From Fen-1362 sp049516395 (GTDB lineage: Bacteria > Planctomycetota > Phycisphaerae > Sedimentisphaerales > Anaerobacaceae): a stretch of DNA of 64,000 nucleotides. Each line of letters starts with the position of its first letter. Position 1 is the stretch's first letter. Below, in pieces: positions 32,028 to 41,016 of this stretch. The DNA lies in assembly GCA_049516395.1 (NCBI GenBank), contig JBEKTD010000004.1, forward strand, positions 186,001 through 250,000. The letters run 5' to 3'. The notes below the pieces were generated by a model. The model worked only from the letters and a program-made list of their open reading frames with translations, had not been told where the DNA came from and searched no databases. The translations under genes were made by a program, and so were the position numbers.

Positions 32028-34631
32028 CTACTGGAGGGTTCTCGCCACCTTCTGGATTTCGTAAAGTTCAAATACGTCGTCGGTTTTCACGTCGTCGAAT
32101 CGGGCGATTTTGATGCCGCATTCGAGGCCGGCTTTTACTTCGCTGGCGTCGTTTTTGAAGTGCTTGAGCGACTCGATGGTCATATTGTCGCGTATGACGA
32201 TGTTGTCGCGGATGAGACGAATTCTTGCGTTCTTTTTGACGACGCCGTCGTTGACAAAGCAGCCGGCGATTGTTCCGACCTTTGATACCTTGAAAGTTGT
32301 TCTGACGGCGGCTCTTCCGATGGTTTTTTCCCGCTCTTCCGGTTCGAGCAGGCCGACCATCGATTTCTGGAGGTCTTCGGTAATGCGGTAGATGATGTTG
32401 TAGAACCTTATATCGACGCCTTTTTTCTCAGCCATTTTGGCGACGAGTTCGTCTGCTACGACGTTGAAGCCGATGATGATAGCGTTGGATGCCTCGGCGA
32501 GGACGACGTCGCCCTCGGTGATGCCGCCGGTGCCGGTGTGCAAAATTTTGAGTTTGACTTCGGCAGTGCTCATTTCGGAAATATATTTAGTCAGGACGTC
32601 CACCGAACCCTGGACGTCGGCGCGGATGATGAGATTAAGCTCTTTGACGGTTCCGGCTTTAATATGGGTGAAGAGGTTATCGAGGGTAATCTGAGTTCTT
32701 TTGGCGAGAGCGCCTTCTCTATGAAGCATCTGGTTTTCGTCGGCGGCGGCCTTGGCTTTGTTAATGTCGCTGAGGATGTAGAATCTGTCGCCGGCGTTGG
32801 GGACAAACTGAAGACCACTAACCTCGACTGGGGTTGAGCTTGTCGCGAATTTGACGCTTTTGCGGAAGCCGTCTTTGAGGGTTTTGACCCTGCCGTAGGC
32901 GCAGCCGGCGAGGATTATGTCGCCCTTGGTCATAACGCCTTCTTTGATAAGCACAGTGGCGACGGGGCCTCTGGTTTGCGAGAGATGCGCCTCGACGACC
33001 CAGCCGGTGGCTGGTATGGTGTCGTCGGCTTTAAGGTCGAGCAGTTCGGCGACGTAATCGAGGTGTTCGAGCAGGTCGGCGATACCTATGCCGGTTGTTG
33101 CGCTTGTTTTGACGATTTCTGTTGTTCCGCTCCATTCTACGGGAATCAGTTCGTGTTCCGCCAGTTGTGAGTAAACGCGGTTGATATCGCTTCCGGGCAG
33201 GTCGATTTTGTTTAGCGCGACGATGACGGGAACATTTGCGGCTTTGGCGTGGTGAATTGCTTCGATTGTCTGGGGCATAACGCCGTCACCCGCGGCGACG
33301 ACGAGCACGACGACGTCGGTCATAGTCGCGCCTCTTGCCCGCATAGCCGTAAACGCCTCGTGGCCCGGCGTGTCGAGGAATGTTACTTTGCCCTTTCCAA
33401 CGTTGACCTGATAAGCGCCGATATGCTGTGTGATTCCGCCTGCTTCGCCTGCGGTAACATTTGTGGAGCGAATTTTATCCAGCAAGCTTGTTTTGCCGTG
33501 GTCAACGTGGCCGAGCATAGTAGCGATAACCGGGCGTCGTTTGAGGTTGGGCCTGGGTCTGTTTTCAAATTCTGTTTTTATCTGGTCTTCAAGGGAGGCC
33601 TTGTGTTCGACGTGTAATTCGATGCCCAACTCCATTGCTACAAGCTCTGCGACTTCTGTGCTGATAACCTGGTTAGCAGTGGCAATGAGGTTTTGCTGGA
33701 GCAGTTTGGCGATTACGTCCGAAATTTTAACGGCCAGTGCCGAGGCCAAACTTTTAACGGTAATGGGTTCTGTAATTGAGGCGGATGTGGGTTTAGCTAA
33801 TGGCTGTGCTGCTTCAGGGTGGGTTTTTGAGGTGATTTTCCGCAACGGTCTGAGTCGTAAACCTTCGCTACCTGCGGCATCGAGCCGGGCTCGTCTTTCT
33901 TCTAAATCTTTCTCTCGCCTCTGGGTAATCAGCTTGGTTTTCTTAACGGTTTCTGTTTCGTATTCGGTTCGCCGGCGACCATGCGTTCGTTCTTTTGGTT
34001 TTTTGGTGGCGACCTGTCCGCCCCTGACCGGTGCGCTGGTATCTTCATCCTTGTCGGAGGCCATCAAAGGCGAGGTTACGGGCATATCGTATCTCGGCTT
34101 TGGTCTTGGTCGTCGCATTGTGGGCGCTGGTTCCGGCGCCTCGATGCGCACGACCTGCGGGCCTGTAAGTTTTGCCGGCTCGGGTTTTTCGAGCATGGGG
34201 CCGGCGGGGATGATTATTTCCGGTTTTGGCGGCTCGATCCTTGCGGCGGCACGTCTCGGCTGAGGCGGGGCAGGTTTGTCTATGACAGGCGTCGGTTCAG
34301 CCGGTGTTTCCAAAACGGGCGGCGATTCCTGAATCTCGGCAACAACGGGTGTTTCCTGTGGTGCTTCGGTAGTGGTCGGCTCCGCTTCGGCGGTTTTTTT
34401 ACCTCTTGATTTCCTGACGCGGGCTTTTTCGAGGTCAACCTTCTGGGCGGTTTCGATGGCGGTGGTATGGTCTCCCTCACTGAACCATTCTTTTATAGTG
34501 GCCGCAAGCCCGGCGGAGATAGTGGCCATGTGGTTTTTGATGTCAAGCCCCTCATCCTGGCACTTTTTCATAATAGCGGTGCTTGAGACACCAAGTTCGC
34601 GAGCCAACAAATATACTCTTGTTATGGCCAC
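32028..34631 (-). CDS. infB: Translation initiation factor IF-2
   Basis: IF-2 brings initiator tRNA to the 30S subunit using GTP. 867 residues: an N-terminal IF2_N helix (VYLLARELGVSSTAIMKKCQ), a long Pro/Glu/Arg-rich linker (about 60-270), a second IF2_N (VKSLASALAVKISDVIAKLL), the G domain (GHVDHGKTSLLDKI near 370; DTPGHEAF; NKIDLPG), then domains II, III and C2 (DVQGSVDVL..., AGCFVNDG). The start is GTG with GGGAGTG upstream. It lies 20 bases after nusA in one operon. Confidence 0.97.
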   Translation of the reverse strand: MAITRVYLLARELGVSSTAIMKKCQDEGLDIKNHMATISAGLAATIKEWFSEGDHTTAIETAQKVDLEKARVRKSRGKKTAEAEPTTTEAPQETPVVAEIQESPPVLETPAEPTPVIDKPAPPQPRRAAARIEPPKPEIIIPAGPMLEKPEPAKLTGPQVVRIEAPEPAPTMRRPRPKPRYDMPVTSPLMASDKDEDTSAPVRGGQVATKKPKERTHGRRRTEYETETVKKTKLITQRREKDLEERRARLDAAGSEGLRLRPLRKITSKTHPEAAQPLAKPTSASITEPITVKSLASALAVKISDVIAKLLQQNLIATANQVISTEVAELVAMELGIELHVEHKASLEDQIKTEFENRPRPNLKRRPVIATMLGHVDHGKTSLLDKIRSTNVTAGEAGGITQHIGAYQVNVGKGKVTFLDTPGHEAFTAMRARGATMTDVVVLVVAAGDGVMPQTIEAIHHAKAANVPVIVALNKIDLPGSDINRVYSQLAEHELIPVEWSGTTEIVKTSATTGIGIADLLEHLDYVAELLDLKADDTIPATGWVVEAHLSQTRGPVATVLIKEGVMTKGDIILAGCAYGRVKTLKDGFRKSVKFATSSTPVEVSGLQFVPNAGDRFYILSDINKAKAAADENQMLHREGALAKRTQITLDNLFTHIKAGTVKELNLIIRADVQGSVDVLTKYISEMSTAEVKLKILHTGTGGITEGDVVLAEASNAIIIGFNVVADELVAKMAEKKGVDIRFYNIIYRITEDLQKSMVGLLEPEEREKTIGRAAVRTTFKVSKVGTIAGCFVNDGVVKKNARIRLIRDNIVIRDNMTIESLKHFKNDASEVKAGLECGIKIARFDDVKTDDVFELYEIQKVARTLQ

Positions 34632-34651
34632 TGCTGAGACACTCCCAAAAA

Positions 34652-35887
34652 TCAGGTTTGGTTAGGGCTGTCGGTCGAGGATGGCTGCTGCGCTTGTTCC
34701 TGCAGCAGTTCTTCGGCTTGTTTTTGTTTATTATCAGCCGCAAGTTTTTTGGCTTCTTCGACAGCCACGGCAATGAGCTGCCTGGCAAGTTCCGGTTTTA
34801 TGTTAAGCTCCGTTACCAGGGGCTCAGCGCCAACATCATCCAAGTCGAGAATTGATATGATGCCCAGCGCAATAAGTTTATCAACGAGGGTATCATCTGC
34901 ACCCTCGATGCTTTTAACGCATTTAGTGAGCCGTTCAATGCCCTGATTGTATTCATCTGGGGTGAGGATATCGATGTCCCAGCCGGTGAGACGGGCTGCG
35001 AGCCGGACGTTCTGACCGTGCTTGCCTATCGCCAAACTAAGCTGGTCCTCGTCGACGACGACGGTAGCCCTGCCAAGCTCAAAGCAGAGGGCGATTTCAC
35101 TTACCTTTGCGGGCATAAGGCCGTTGGTAATGAAGACCTGTGATGAATCGCTCCATCGGACGATGTCGATTTTTTCGCCGCCAAGCTCATCGACGATATT
35201 TTTTATTCTGCTGCCGCGGACGCCCACGCAGGCGCCGACGGGGTCAACCTTTTCGTCGAGTGAAGCGACGGCGACCTTTGTGCGGTAGCCGGCTTCGCGG
35301 GCAAGCGCCCTTATTTCGATAATTTCCTCGGCTATTTCGGGGACTTCCTGCTCAAAGAGCCGGCGAATGAAGTCCGGATGGGTCCGAGACAGGATGATTT
35401 TAACCTGGTTTGAGACCTCTTTGACTTCGAGGATGAGGCACCTGATTCTTTCGCCCGGCCTGTGGGTTTGGCCGACTATCTGCTCGCCCTTCGGCATAAA
35501 CGCTTCGGTACGGTGGTCGAGGCCGATAACAAGGGAGCCGCCTTCGTATCGGACTACGGTACCGCTGATGATTTCGCCTTTTCGCTGTGCGAACTCGGTG
35601 TAAATGCTGTCTCTTTCGTCGGCCTTGATTTTTTGGACCATAACCTGCCTTGCGGTCTGGGCGGATATTCGGCCAAGCTGATTGATATTGATTGGCTGCT
35701 TATCCTTGACGGCGGTAACCTGGCCGTTGGTTCGGTCAATCTGGACGATAATTTCGCTTTCGGGTGTTCCGAAATGCTTCCTTATAGCGGAAACCATTGC
35801 CTCCTCAAGGTCGGCAAAGATGGATTCCTTGTCGATGTTCTTGTCTCTAGCTACGTTTTCAACTATTCTAAGTAATTCCTGGTTCAT
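34652..35887 (-). CDS. nusA: Transcription termination/antitermination protein NusA
   Basis: NusA binds RNA polymerase and RNA, modulating pausing, termination and antitermination. 411 residues from ATG 35887 (MNQELLRIVENVARDKNIDK), chosen because it is the family N-terminus and has AAGGAAG upstream; the frame is open 30 codons further but that part runs through a terminator. Domains: NTD (1-125), S1 (GEIISGTVVRYEGGSLVIG, about 135-200), KH1/KH2 (PVGACVGVRGSRIKNI; LAIGKHGQNVRLAARLTGWDI), then one helical acidic repeat and a Gln-rich tail. rimP, often upstream, is absent; a structured leader takes its place. Confidence 0.96.
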   Translation of the reverse strand: MNQELLRIVENVARDKNIDKESIFADLEEAMVSAIRKHFGTPESEIIVQIDRTNGQVTAVKDKQPININQLGRISAQTARQVMVQKIKADERDSIYTEFAQRKGEIISGTVVRYEGGSLVIGLDHRTEAFMPKGEQIVGQTHRPGERIRCLILEVKEVSNQVKIILSRTHPDFIRRLFEQEVPEIAEEIIEIRALAREAGYRTKVAVASLDEKVDPVGACVGVRGSRIKNIVDELGGEKIDIVRWSDSSQVFITNGLMPAKVSEIALCFELGRATVVVDEDQLSLAIGKHGQNVRLAARLTGWDIDILTPDEYNQGIERLTKCVKSIEGADDTLVDKLIALGIISILDLDDVGAEPLVTELNIKPELARQLIAVAVEEAKKLAADNKQKQAEELLQEQAQQPSSTDSPNQT

Positions 35888-35945
35888 TTGTTTATGCTTC
35901 CTTACAATCCAGCCACGACTCAACGTTTTCGCCGAGACGAGCAAT

Positions 35946-35973
35946 AAAAAAAAAGGAAACCATACCGGTTTCC
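35946..35973 (-). terminator. Intrinsic terminator immediately upstream of nusA
   Basis: On the minus strand GGAAACC pairs with GGTTTCC around a five-base loop and is followed by nine T. It ends about 59 bases before the nusA start codon and lies on the path of any transcript from the upstream leader, so it either closes a small RNA gene or acts as an attenuator of nusA-infB-rbfA. Confidence 0.85.
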
Positions 35974-36290
35974 ACATCCACGCTTCAAGCCCAATAAATC
36001 AAGGTTGTCGTTGGTTTGACGCTACATCTTATACCTCCGTAGCTGATCCCAACGTTGTATAACAACCCAATTCATAGGCCGTCGCTGGAGCAAAAACCCT
36101 TGCATACCGGCCACAATCGGCGCGAAACCTTCGCCGAACCGAGCAATTGTTCGGCTAATACGCACTGTAAGCAGACCCTGCAAAAATCATCGAATACACC
36201 TAACTACATTCCCCCGAGAATTCGGGGCAGCCGTAAGTTTTCGCACACAAGAGCATATATTAATCGTCAAAGCGGGTAATAACAATCATT
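35974..36290 (-). ncRNA. Structured leader or small RNA upstream of nusA
   Basis: No protein frame is convincing here, yet the minus-strand sequence has many short helices: CCCCGA/TCGGGG near 36211-36227, CCGAA/TTCGG near 36134-36154, GCGAA/TTCGC near 36119-36135, GGCC/GGCC near 36078-36113, and it ends at the terminator at 35946-35973. It contains a start-stop element (36022-36038). It does not match tmRNA, RNase P, SRP or 6S consensus as far as I can judge. It may be an attenuating leader for nusA-infB-rbfA, or an independent small RNA. Promoter position is uncertain; AT-rich sequence near 36255-36290 is a candidate. Confidence 0.5.
36022..36038 (-). promoter_or_regulatory. Start-stop element (GGAGG, then ATG-TAG)
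   Basis: On the minus strand a perfect GGAGG (36034-36038) is followed six bases later by ATGTAG (36022-36027), a start codon directly followed by a stop. It lies about 49 bases before the terminator hairpin of the nusA leader. A ribosome loading here would neither translate nor move, so it could report initiation or termination capacity. Chance occurrence is possible. Confidence 0.4.
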
Positions 36291-36417
36291 TTTTTGCAAT
36301 TTGGCGGATTTTTTGGCCTGTCTTATGGGGGGTATGATAATGGTTATAAAGTGTTTTTTAATAGAAGGTTAGGGGGTAGGGCGTTTTTTTGGTTTTAGCG
36401 GGTGTTTTTTATATCGG

Positions 36418-36576
36418 TCAGGTTTTGGCGGGCTGGGGAGATTTGGCGGGGGCGGTCATTTGCTTTGGGAGCGTGAAGAAGAAGGTAGAGCCGACGCCGA
36501 GTTTGGAAGTGAGCCAGATTTTGCCGTCGTAGAGTTCGACGATTTTTTTTGCCAGGGTCAGGCCGATGTTTTCGCT
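36418..36576 (-). pseudogene. 3' remnant of a histidine kinase (HATPase end)
   Basis: A 53-codon frame without its own start reads SENIGLTLAKKIVELYDGKI and then WLTSKLGVGSTFFFTLPK to a stop at 36418. It closely matches the last 50 residues of the intact kinase at 39228-39992 (GLTLAKKIVELYGGKIWLTS and on). It lies 100 bases beyond the stop of the PAS protein at 36679. Most of the ATPase domain and the whole DHp domain are missing, so it seems to be the tail of a kinase module once fused to that PAS protein and lost by deletion. Confidence 0.75.
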
Positions 36577-36678
36577 GGCATAAAATTAATATTACACATA
36601 ATACTTGACGCTATCTTCATTATCGCTTCCCTGTCCTTTTTCAGCAACTTGGTTATTATTGGGTGTGTGCTTTGCATA

Positions 36679-38070
36679 TTATATGTCGGTCGCCGATGTT
36701 GTTATTACCGCAGCAGGGGTTTTGTTGTCGGCGGATTCTTTTGGCGATTCTGCGAGGTTTTTTTCGACGGCCCTGCGTGTATTGGCATCGGTGATTTCAC
36801 GAACATACTCTATTACACCTTTTAGTTTGCCTGTTGTAGCATCAATCAGGGGGAAGCTGTAGAGGTCAATCCAGCCCACAACTTTTCCGCCCGGCCCTGT
36901 TTTGGGGACTACATCGTAATCAGCTTTGCCGGTTTCAAGGGTTCGACAGGTTGGGCAGATGTCGCAGCGTATTTTGTGTCCATGGTAAGCTTCGTAACAT
37001 TTCTTTCCTATCAAAGGCATAGCATGCGCATACCATTTTTCCATCGCTGCATTGGTCCTGACAATATTTAGGTTGGTGTCAAGCACACTGATGCCGTCCT
37101 GGATGCTGGCAAATACTTCGGAAAGGAAACGTTCGCTTTCTTTTATAGATTCCTGCAGTTGCACTTTGTCGGTGGTGTCTGAAATAAATCCTTCGATGGC
37201 GAGCAGTTCGCCTTTGGGGTTGAATATGCCCTGTCCCTGCTCCAACACCCATTTTTGTTCACCGTCAGCGGTTTTGATTCTGTAGGTTACATGGAACGTT
37301 TTGTGTTCTTTCAGTGCGGCCTGAACAGTATCCCATACCTTTTCGCACTCATCCGGATGAATCAAATGGTTGTATGCTATCTTACTGTTGTTGATGAGTT
37401 CGGCGGGCTGATAGCCGGTGAGATTGACGCTTCCTTCGCTGACAAATTCCATAGTCCAGTCGCGGTCATTCCGGCAGCGATATGCCATTCCCGGGAGGTT
37501 GCTCATCAGCATTTGAAGCGTTCGCCGATTCTCAAGCAGGCCGTCTTCGGCGAGTTTCCTTTCGGTTATATCGCGGACGATGACTACGAGCTGGTCATTA
37601 CCCAGCCAGACCACTCTGGCTTCACGGAATTGTTCTCTCTGATTCTGGACCGAATACTCCGCAAGCTCGACGGCTTTGTTCTTTACCGCTCTTCTGATTG
37701 CCCATTCGAGTCGGCGTGCGGCCAGGGGGCCGAAGGTTGTATAAATGTTTTTTCCGACAAGTTCATGGGGGTGGATATGGCCGAAATTTTTATTTGCCGG
37801 TGTTTTGCACTCAAGGATTTTGCCATCGGCGTCTATCTTCAGGAACATATCAGGTAAGGCCTGAAAGATAGACCGCATCTGGGCGTTGGCCTCTAGTAAT
37901 TCCTGTGAGCTGATTTCGATGGAGCGTTCCAGTAGAAGCCGGTCGGCGTCGAAATTGAAGTATGCCTCGTTAATGACGCCGATTATTTCCTGAAAATCTT
38001 TGGGGATTTTTTCGGCGGAGCCAAAGATTTTTTTAAGCTGACGTTTAAGTAAGCTGTGTATTTTGTCCAT
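36679..38070 (-). CDS. Triple-PAS signalling protein lacking an output domain
   Basis: 463 residues from ATG 38070, two bases after the FIST gene stop. The N-terminal helix MDKIHSLLKRQLKKIFG resembles that of kinases and cyclases encoded next to FIST proteins. Three PAS domains follow (about 60-180, FQALPDMFLKID...ITERKLAE; 185-310, with PGMAYRC...ISDTTDKV; 320-440, FASIQDGISVLD...REITDANTRRA), the last with a Cys cluster CDICPTCRT near 380 that could bind metal or heme-like ligands. It then ends in a 25-residue linker without kinase or GGDEF domain. A kinase tail remnant lies just downstream, so this protein is probably truncated. Confidence 0.8.
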   Translation of the reverse strand: MDKIHSLLKRQLKKIFGSAEKIPKDFQEIIGVINEAYFNFDADRLLLERSIEISSQELLEANAQMRSIFQALPDMFLKIDADGKILECKTPANKNFGHIHPHELVGKNIYTTFGPLAARRLEWAIRRAVKNKAVELAEYSVQNQREQFREARVVWLGNDQLVVIVRDITERKLAEDGLLENRRTLQMLMSNLPGMAYRCRNDRDWTMEFVSEGSVNLTGYQPAELINNSKIAYNHLIHPDECEKVWDTVQAALKEHKTFHVTYRIKTADGEQKWVLEQGQGIFNPKGELLAIEGFISDTTDKVQLQESIKESERFLSEVFASIQDGISVLDTNLNIVRTNAAMEKWYAHAMPLIGKKCYEAYHGHKIRCDICPTCRTLETGKADYDVVPKTGPGGKVVGWIDLYSFPLIDATTGKLKGVIEYVREITDANTRRAVEKNLAESPKESADNKTPAAVITTSATDI

Positions 38071-38072
38071 TA

Positions 38073-39212
38073 TCAGACCTCGGAAAACGCGGTTATCGTC
38101 ATTGTCTCGTTGTGAAGGGCGCATTGTTTGGTGCCCGCGAGGGGAGCGATTTCTCCGTATGAATAGAAGCCGGTAAGGATAGTGTCCTTGCCGAATGTTT
38201 CGCGGACGGCATCAATTTCTTCTTCGATACGCTGTTTAAGAACCCATTTTCTTCCGACGCAACTAACGAGGATTGCCAGTTCGACTTTTGGGAAATCGAT
38301 TGTTTCCTGGCAGTTTTTCGCGGCCTTAGCAGCAGCATCTATCATTCTCTCATAATTTATCTTCATCAGGCGGGCGTGGTAGCCCTCGGGGACATCGCCT
38401 GCAAATGTCAAACTCTGTTCATTTTCATTAGTTGCCAGGATGGTGCGGACCAAACTGGTCGTTGCTTCCTGGCCTCGAATACCCAGGGGGAAAAGTAAAC
38501 CGGTAGCAGGCAGGCCTTTTGCGTGTTCGCCGAGATACTGCTTGTAGAGTTCCAGGGCGTTTTTCCCGTCAAGCTCATAAAGGACGCCGCCTTTTGAGCG
38601 GGTGACAATTCTTTCCGGGCCGAATGGGTCCCATCCGCCGACGGAGCCATAGCCAATTTTTAGTTTATGGCCATAGAAGGCAATTGCCGATATGGCGTTA
38701 TTTTTGGGGATGCCATTGGAGAAAGTCAATGTTTCCTGGAACTTCGCGCCGTCACCGGCCAGGCCTCCGGTTACAATTACGTTCTCAGGGAGATTTTTTT
38801 CAAGTCCCTTGACGAGTTCACTTCCATTAACATTAACACCTTTCGAAAGGACAAACAAGTGGCTCAAGTTTGCCGGATTCACGAGTGCGGCGAGGCGTTC
38901 ACCGGCGAGAAAGCTGTCCTCCGGGGAGCCGATTTCTATTTCATACGACCTGACAGTGGTTTTCTCAAAATGCACCGCCACGGTTGTCAGGGAGTCGTCA
39001 TATACCGTTGTTCCGCAAATTTCTCCTCCTGTTGAGCAACCGACCAAACGCGCGTTTGGGTAAACGCCGGCAAGCTCTTTGAGCAGGGGGGATTGTTTCA
39101 GCAGGTCTTTGGCGCCAAAGACCAGTACCAGTTGTGCTGATTTTCCCAGTGTTCCTGGGGCCGACGGCTGCCAGCCGGTTTTTTGCGTCCAGACATTTTG
39201 TTCGGTTTTCAT
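38073..39212 (-). CDS. FIST-domain sensor protein
   Basis: 379 residues of stand-alone FIST_N (about 25-215: GCSTGGEICGTTVYDDSL, VTGGLAGDGAKF) and FIST_C (about 220-355). FIST domains are sensory modules thought to bind small ligands such as amino acids in the cytoplasm, and are often encoded next to PAS kinases or GGDEF proteins, as here. AAGGAAA precedes ATG. It lies 15 bases after the kinase core gene and two bases before the PAS protein, so the three form one operon. Confidence 0.92.
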   Translation of the reverse strand: MKTEQNVWTQKTGWQPSAPGTLGKSAQLVLVFGAKDLLKQSPLLKELAGVYPNARLVGCSTGGEICGTTVYDDSLTTVAVHFEKTTVRSYEIEIGSPEDSFLAGERLAALVNPANLSHLFVLSKGVNVNGSELVKGLEKNLPENVIVTGGLAGDGAKFQETLTFSNGIPKNNAISAIAFYGHKLKIGYGSVGGWDPFGPERIVTRSKGGVLYELDGKNALELYKQYLGEHAKGLPATGLLFPLGIRGQEATTSLVRTILATNENEQSLTFAGDVPEGYHARLMKINYERMIDAAAKAAKNCQETIDFPKVELAILVSCVGRKWVLKQRIEEEIDAVRETFGKDTILTGFYSYGEIAPLAGTKQCALHNETMTITAFSEV

Positions 39213-39227
39213 ATAGTTTTTCCTTGG

Positions 39228-39992
39228 TTAATTGGTTTTTGTTTCGTTATCTGTTTTTGGCAGGGTGAAGAAGAATGTTGAGCTCTGGCCGACAGTGGAG
39301 GTTAGCCATATTTTGCCGCCGTATAATTCGACGATTTTTTTTGCGAGCGTCAGACCTGCGCCTGTGCTTTCGAACTGGTCCTTGGCCTGAAGGGTCTGGA
39401 AGAGCCGGAAGATTTTTTCGAAATGCTGTTCGGATATTCCCGGCCCATTGTCCGCGACGCTGAATTTCCAGAAGCCGTTTTCCTCGACACAGGCGACTTT
39501 TATGAAACCTTCGGGTTTATCCATAAATCTTACGGCGTTGCTGAGCAGATGCTGAAAGACCTGCTGTATGCGGGTGGGTTCGGAGGTGATAATGGGCAGC
39601 CGGCTTTCGACGGTGATATGTATGTTGGCCGGTGCGCCGAGCAACTTGATGATTTCCGGCAAAAGCTGGTTGAGGTCGATTTGAGTCGGCTCTTCTTTGA
39701 TGCGGCCGATTCTTGAGTATTGCAGAACGCCGTCGAGAAGGTTTTGCATCCTGTTTACACGGGTGGTAAGCATCTTGAGCTGTTCTTTGCCGTCGTTGTC
39801 AAATTTGTCCGCGTAATCCGTAGCAATCCAGTCGGACAGCGCATTTATGGCGCGCAATGGCGCCTTCAGGTCGTGTGAAATGATGTACACGAAGTCCTGG
39901 AATTCCTTACTTATGCTTTCAATCTGTTTGAGCAGTTTTTCGCGTTCGTCAACATTCATGACGCCAGGTTTTTCTGTCAATAAAGTGCTCAT
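39228..39992 (-). CDS. Soluble histidine kinase core (DHp-HATPase) without sensor
   Basis: 254 residues from ATG 39992 (preceded by GGGGA). A short helix leads into the DHp domain with the phospho-acceptor in YIISHDLKAPLRAI (His near 45), then HATPase with N box HLLSNAVRFM, VADNGPGISEQHFEKIF and GAGLTLAKKIVELYGG. There is no membrane segment, PAS or receiver. Input probably comes from the FIST and PAS proteins encoded behind it. No response regulator is in the cassette, so the phosphate target is elsewhere. Confidence 0.9.
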   Translation of the reverse strand: MSTLLTEKPGVMNVDEREKLLKQIESISKEFQDFVYIISHDLKAPLRAINALSDWIATDYADKFDNDGKEQLKMLTTRVNRMQNLLDGVLQYSRIGRIKEEPTQIDLNQLLPEIIKLLGAPANIHITVESRLPIITSEPTRIQQVFQHLLSNAVRFMDKPEGFIKVACVEENGFWKFSVADNGPGISEQHFEKIFRLFQTLQAKDQFESTGAGLTLAKKIVELYGGKIWLTSTVGQSSTFFFTLPKTDNETKTN

Positions 39993-40188
39993 ACATCGTC
40001 CCCAGTTAATAGAAAACGCCACAACCATTGAAACCTGAATTATGCTCTTTATATCGTTGTTAAAATGTGGCAGATTGAGCATTTAGACGGCTTTTTCGGG
40101 CATAGCGAGGTATTCCCGCCCCAGAATGGGGGAATTGCGGACTTTATTACGGGCGGTTTTGCTATGGTCCGATAATGCGACCGGATAT

Positions 40189-40884
40189 TCAGTGGGGTTT
40201 TGTTTTAGAAGCAGGGCGCGAGGCGTCGGGAAGAGGGAGCAAAAGGGCGGTTATTTTCTTTTTTTCGAGCTTGATTTTGCAGATGCGCAGAGATTTGTCA
40301 CCGACTTTGAAGACCGGGTCGAACGGCTCGTCGTTGAGCAGCGACTTGCATACTTGTGCGACGATATTATTCGGCTCTGTGCCCGTGAACGCAAGCCAGT
40401 CAGTAAGCGCTTTGTTACCCATTGATTTTGTGAGCGTTGTAATACCTGCTGTGCCGAGGGATACGCCGTCAACGTGGATATTTAACTGGCTGAACGAATT
40501 TATCGCGGGAGTTATACGGACGGTCAGAATAGGATTGGCAAAACGCGTTTTGGCTGTTGCCATAAGTATTATTTGGCTTTGCGTCAAAATTGCCTGTGGG
40601 TCAGTGAAGGTGATGTTATTGAATTTTACCGGCTGGCGCCAGCGTGCGATTATATCATTCAGGCCTTCTTCAGTGATTACGACCTCGAAGGGGTCATCAA
40701 GCTGAGAATTATTGTAAACTGTCGGCATCAAATAGTTACTCAGATAGACGCTGATTTGGCTCTGGTCGGCTATTCGAAGCGGGGCGTAATATTTTGGTCT
40801 GTGCGTTATAAGGACAAACACCAATAGCACGAGCACAATAGGAAGTACAAGCCAGAAGTATGCTTTGAATTTCCTGTTCTTCAT
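40189..40884 (-). CDS. Membrane-anchored protein of unknown function
   Basis: 231 residues: a basic N-terminus, one membrane helix (about 9-28), then an extracytoplasmic domain beginning HRPKYYAPLRIADQSQISVY. Alternating hydrophobic strands (FEVVITEEGLNDIIARW, NNITFTDPQAILTQSQIILM, ILTVRITPAINSFSQLNIHVD) suggest a lipid-binding-type beta fold like AsmA/LmeA-like domains, but I do not recognise the family. TAAGAGAAA precedes ATG. It is divergent from pyrF. Confidence 0.7.
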   Translation of the reverse strand: MKNRKFKAYFWLVLPIVLVLLVFVLITHRPKYYAPLRIADQSQISVYLSNYLMPTVYNNSQLDDPFEVVITEEGLNDIIARWRQPVKFNNITFTDPQAILTQSQIILMATAKTRFANPILTVRITPAINSFSQLNIHVDGVSLGTAGITTLTKSMGNKALTDWLAFTGTEPNNIVAQVCKSLLNDEPFDPVFKVGDKSLRICKIKLEKKKITALLLPLPDASRPASKTKPH

Positions 40885-40923
40885 TTTCTCTTAATCTTTT
40901 TTCATCTTACTGCCACTGAAAGC

Positions 40924-40952
40924 TTGTTAGAAATCAATCGAGCGGTTATAGT
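40924..40952 (+). promoter_or_regulatory. Promoter of pyrF
   Basis: TTGTTA (40924-40929) and TATAGT (40947-40952) with a 17-base spacer, 65 bases before the pyrF start. Confidence 0.6.
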
Positions 40953-41016
40953 AATGCAAAATACGAGCAGCTTAAAGCGAAAAACGAAAATCGAATAAGA
41001 AAGGATTTATAATAGT

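Noticed and set aside
35888..35977. Upstream nusA start adding 30 residues
   Set aside because: The extension is encoded by the terminator hairpin and lacks similarity to NusA; ATG 35887 has its own ribosome site.
35974..36290. tmRNA, RNase P RNA, SRP RNA or 6S RNA upstream of nusA
   Set aside because: None of the conserved blocks I know for these RNAs (tmRNA GGGG..TTCGAC end and T arm, RNase P GAGGAAAGTC, SRP GGAAG tetraloop region) is present; 6S cannot be judged without folding.
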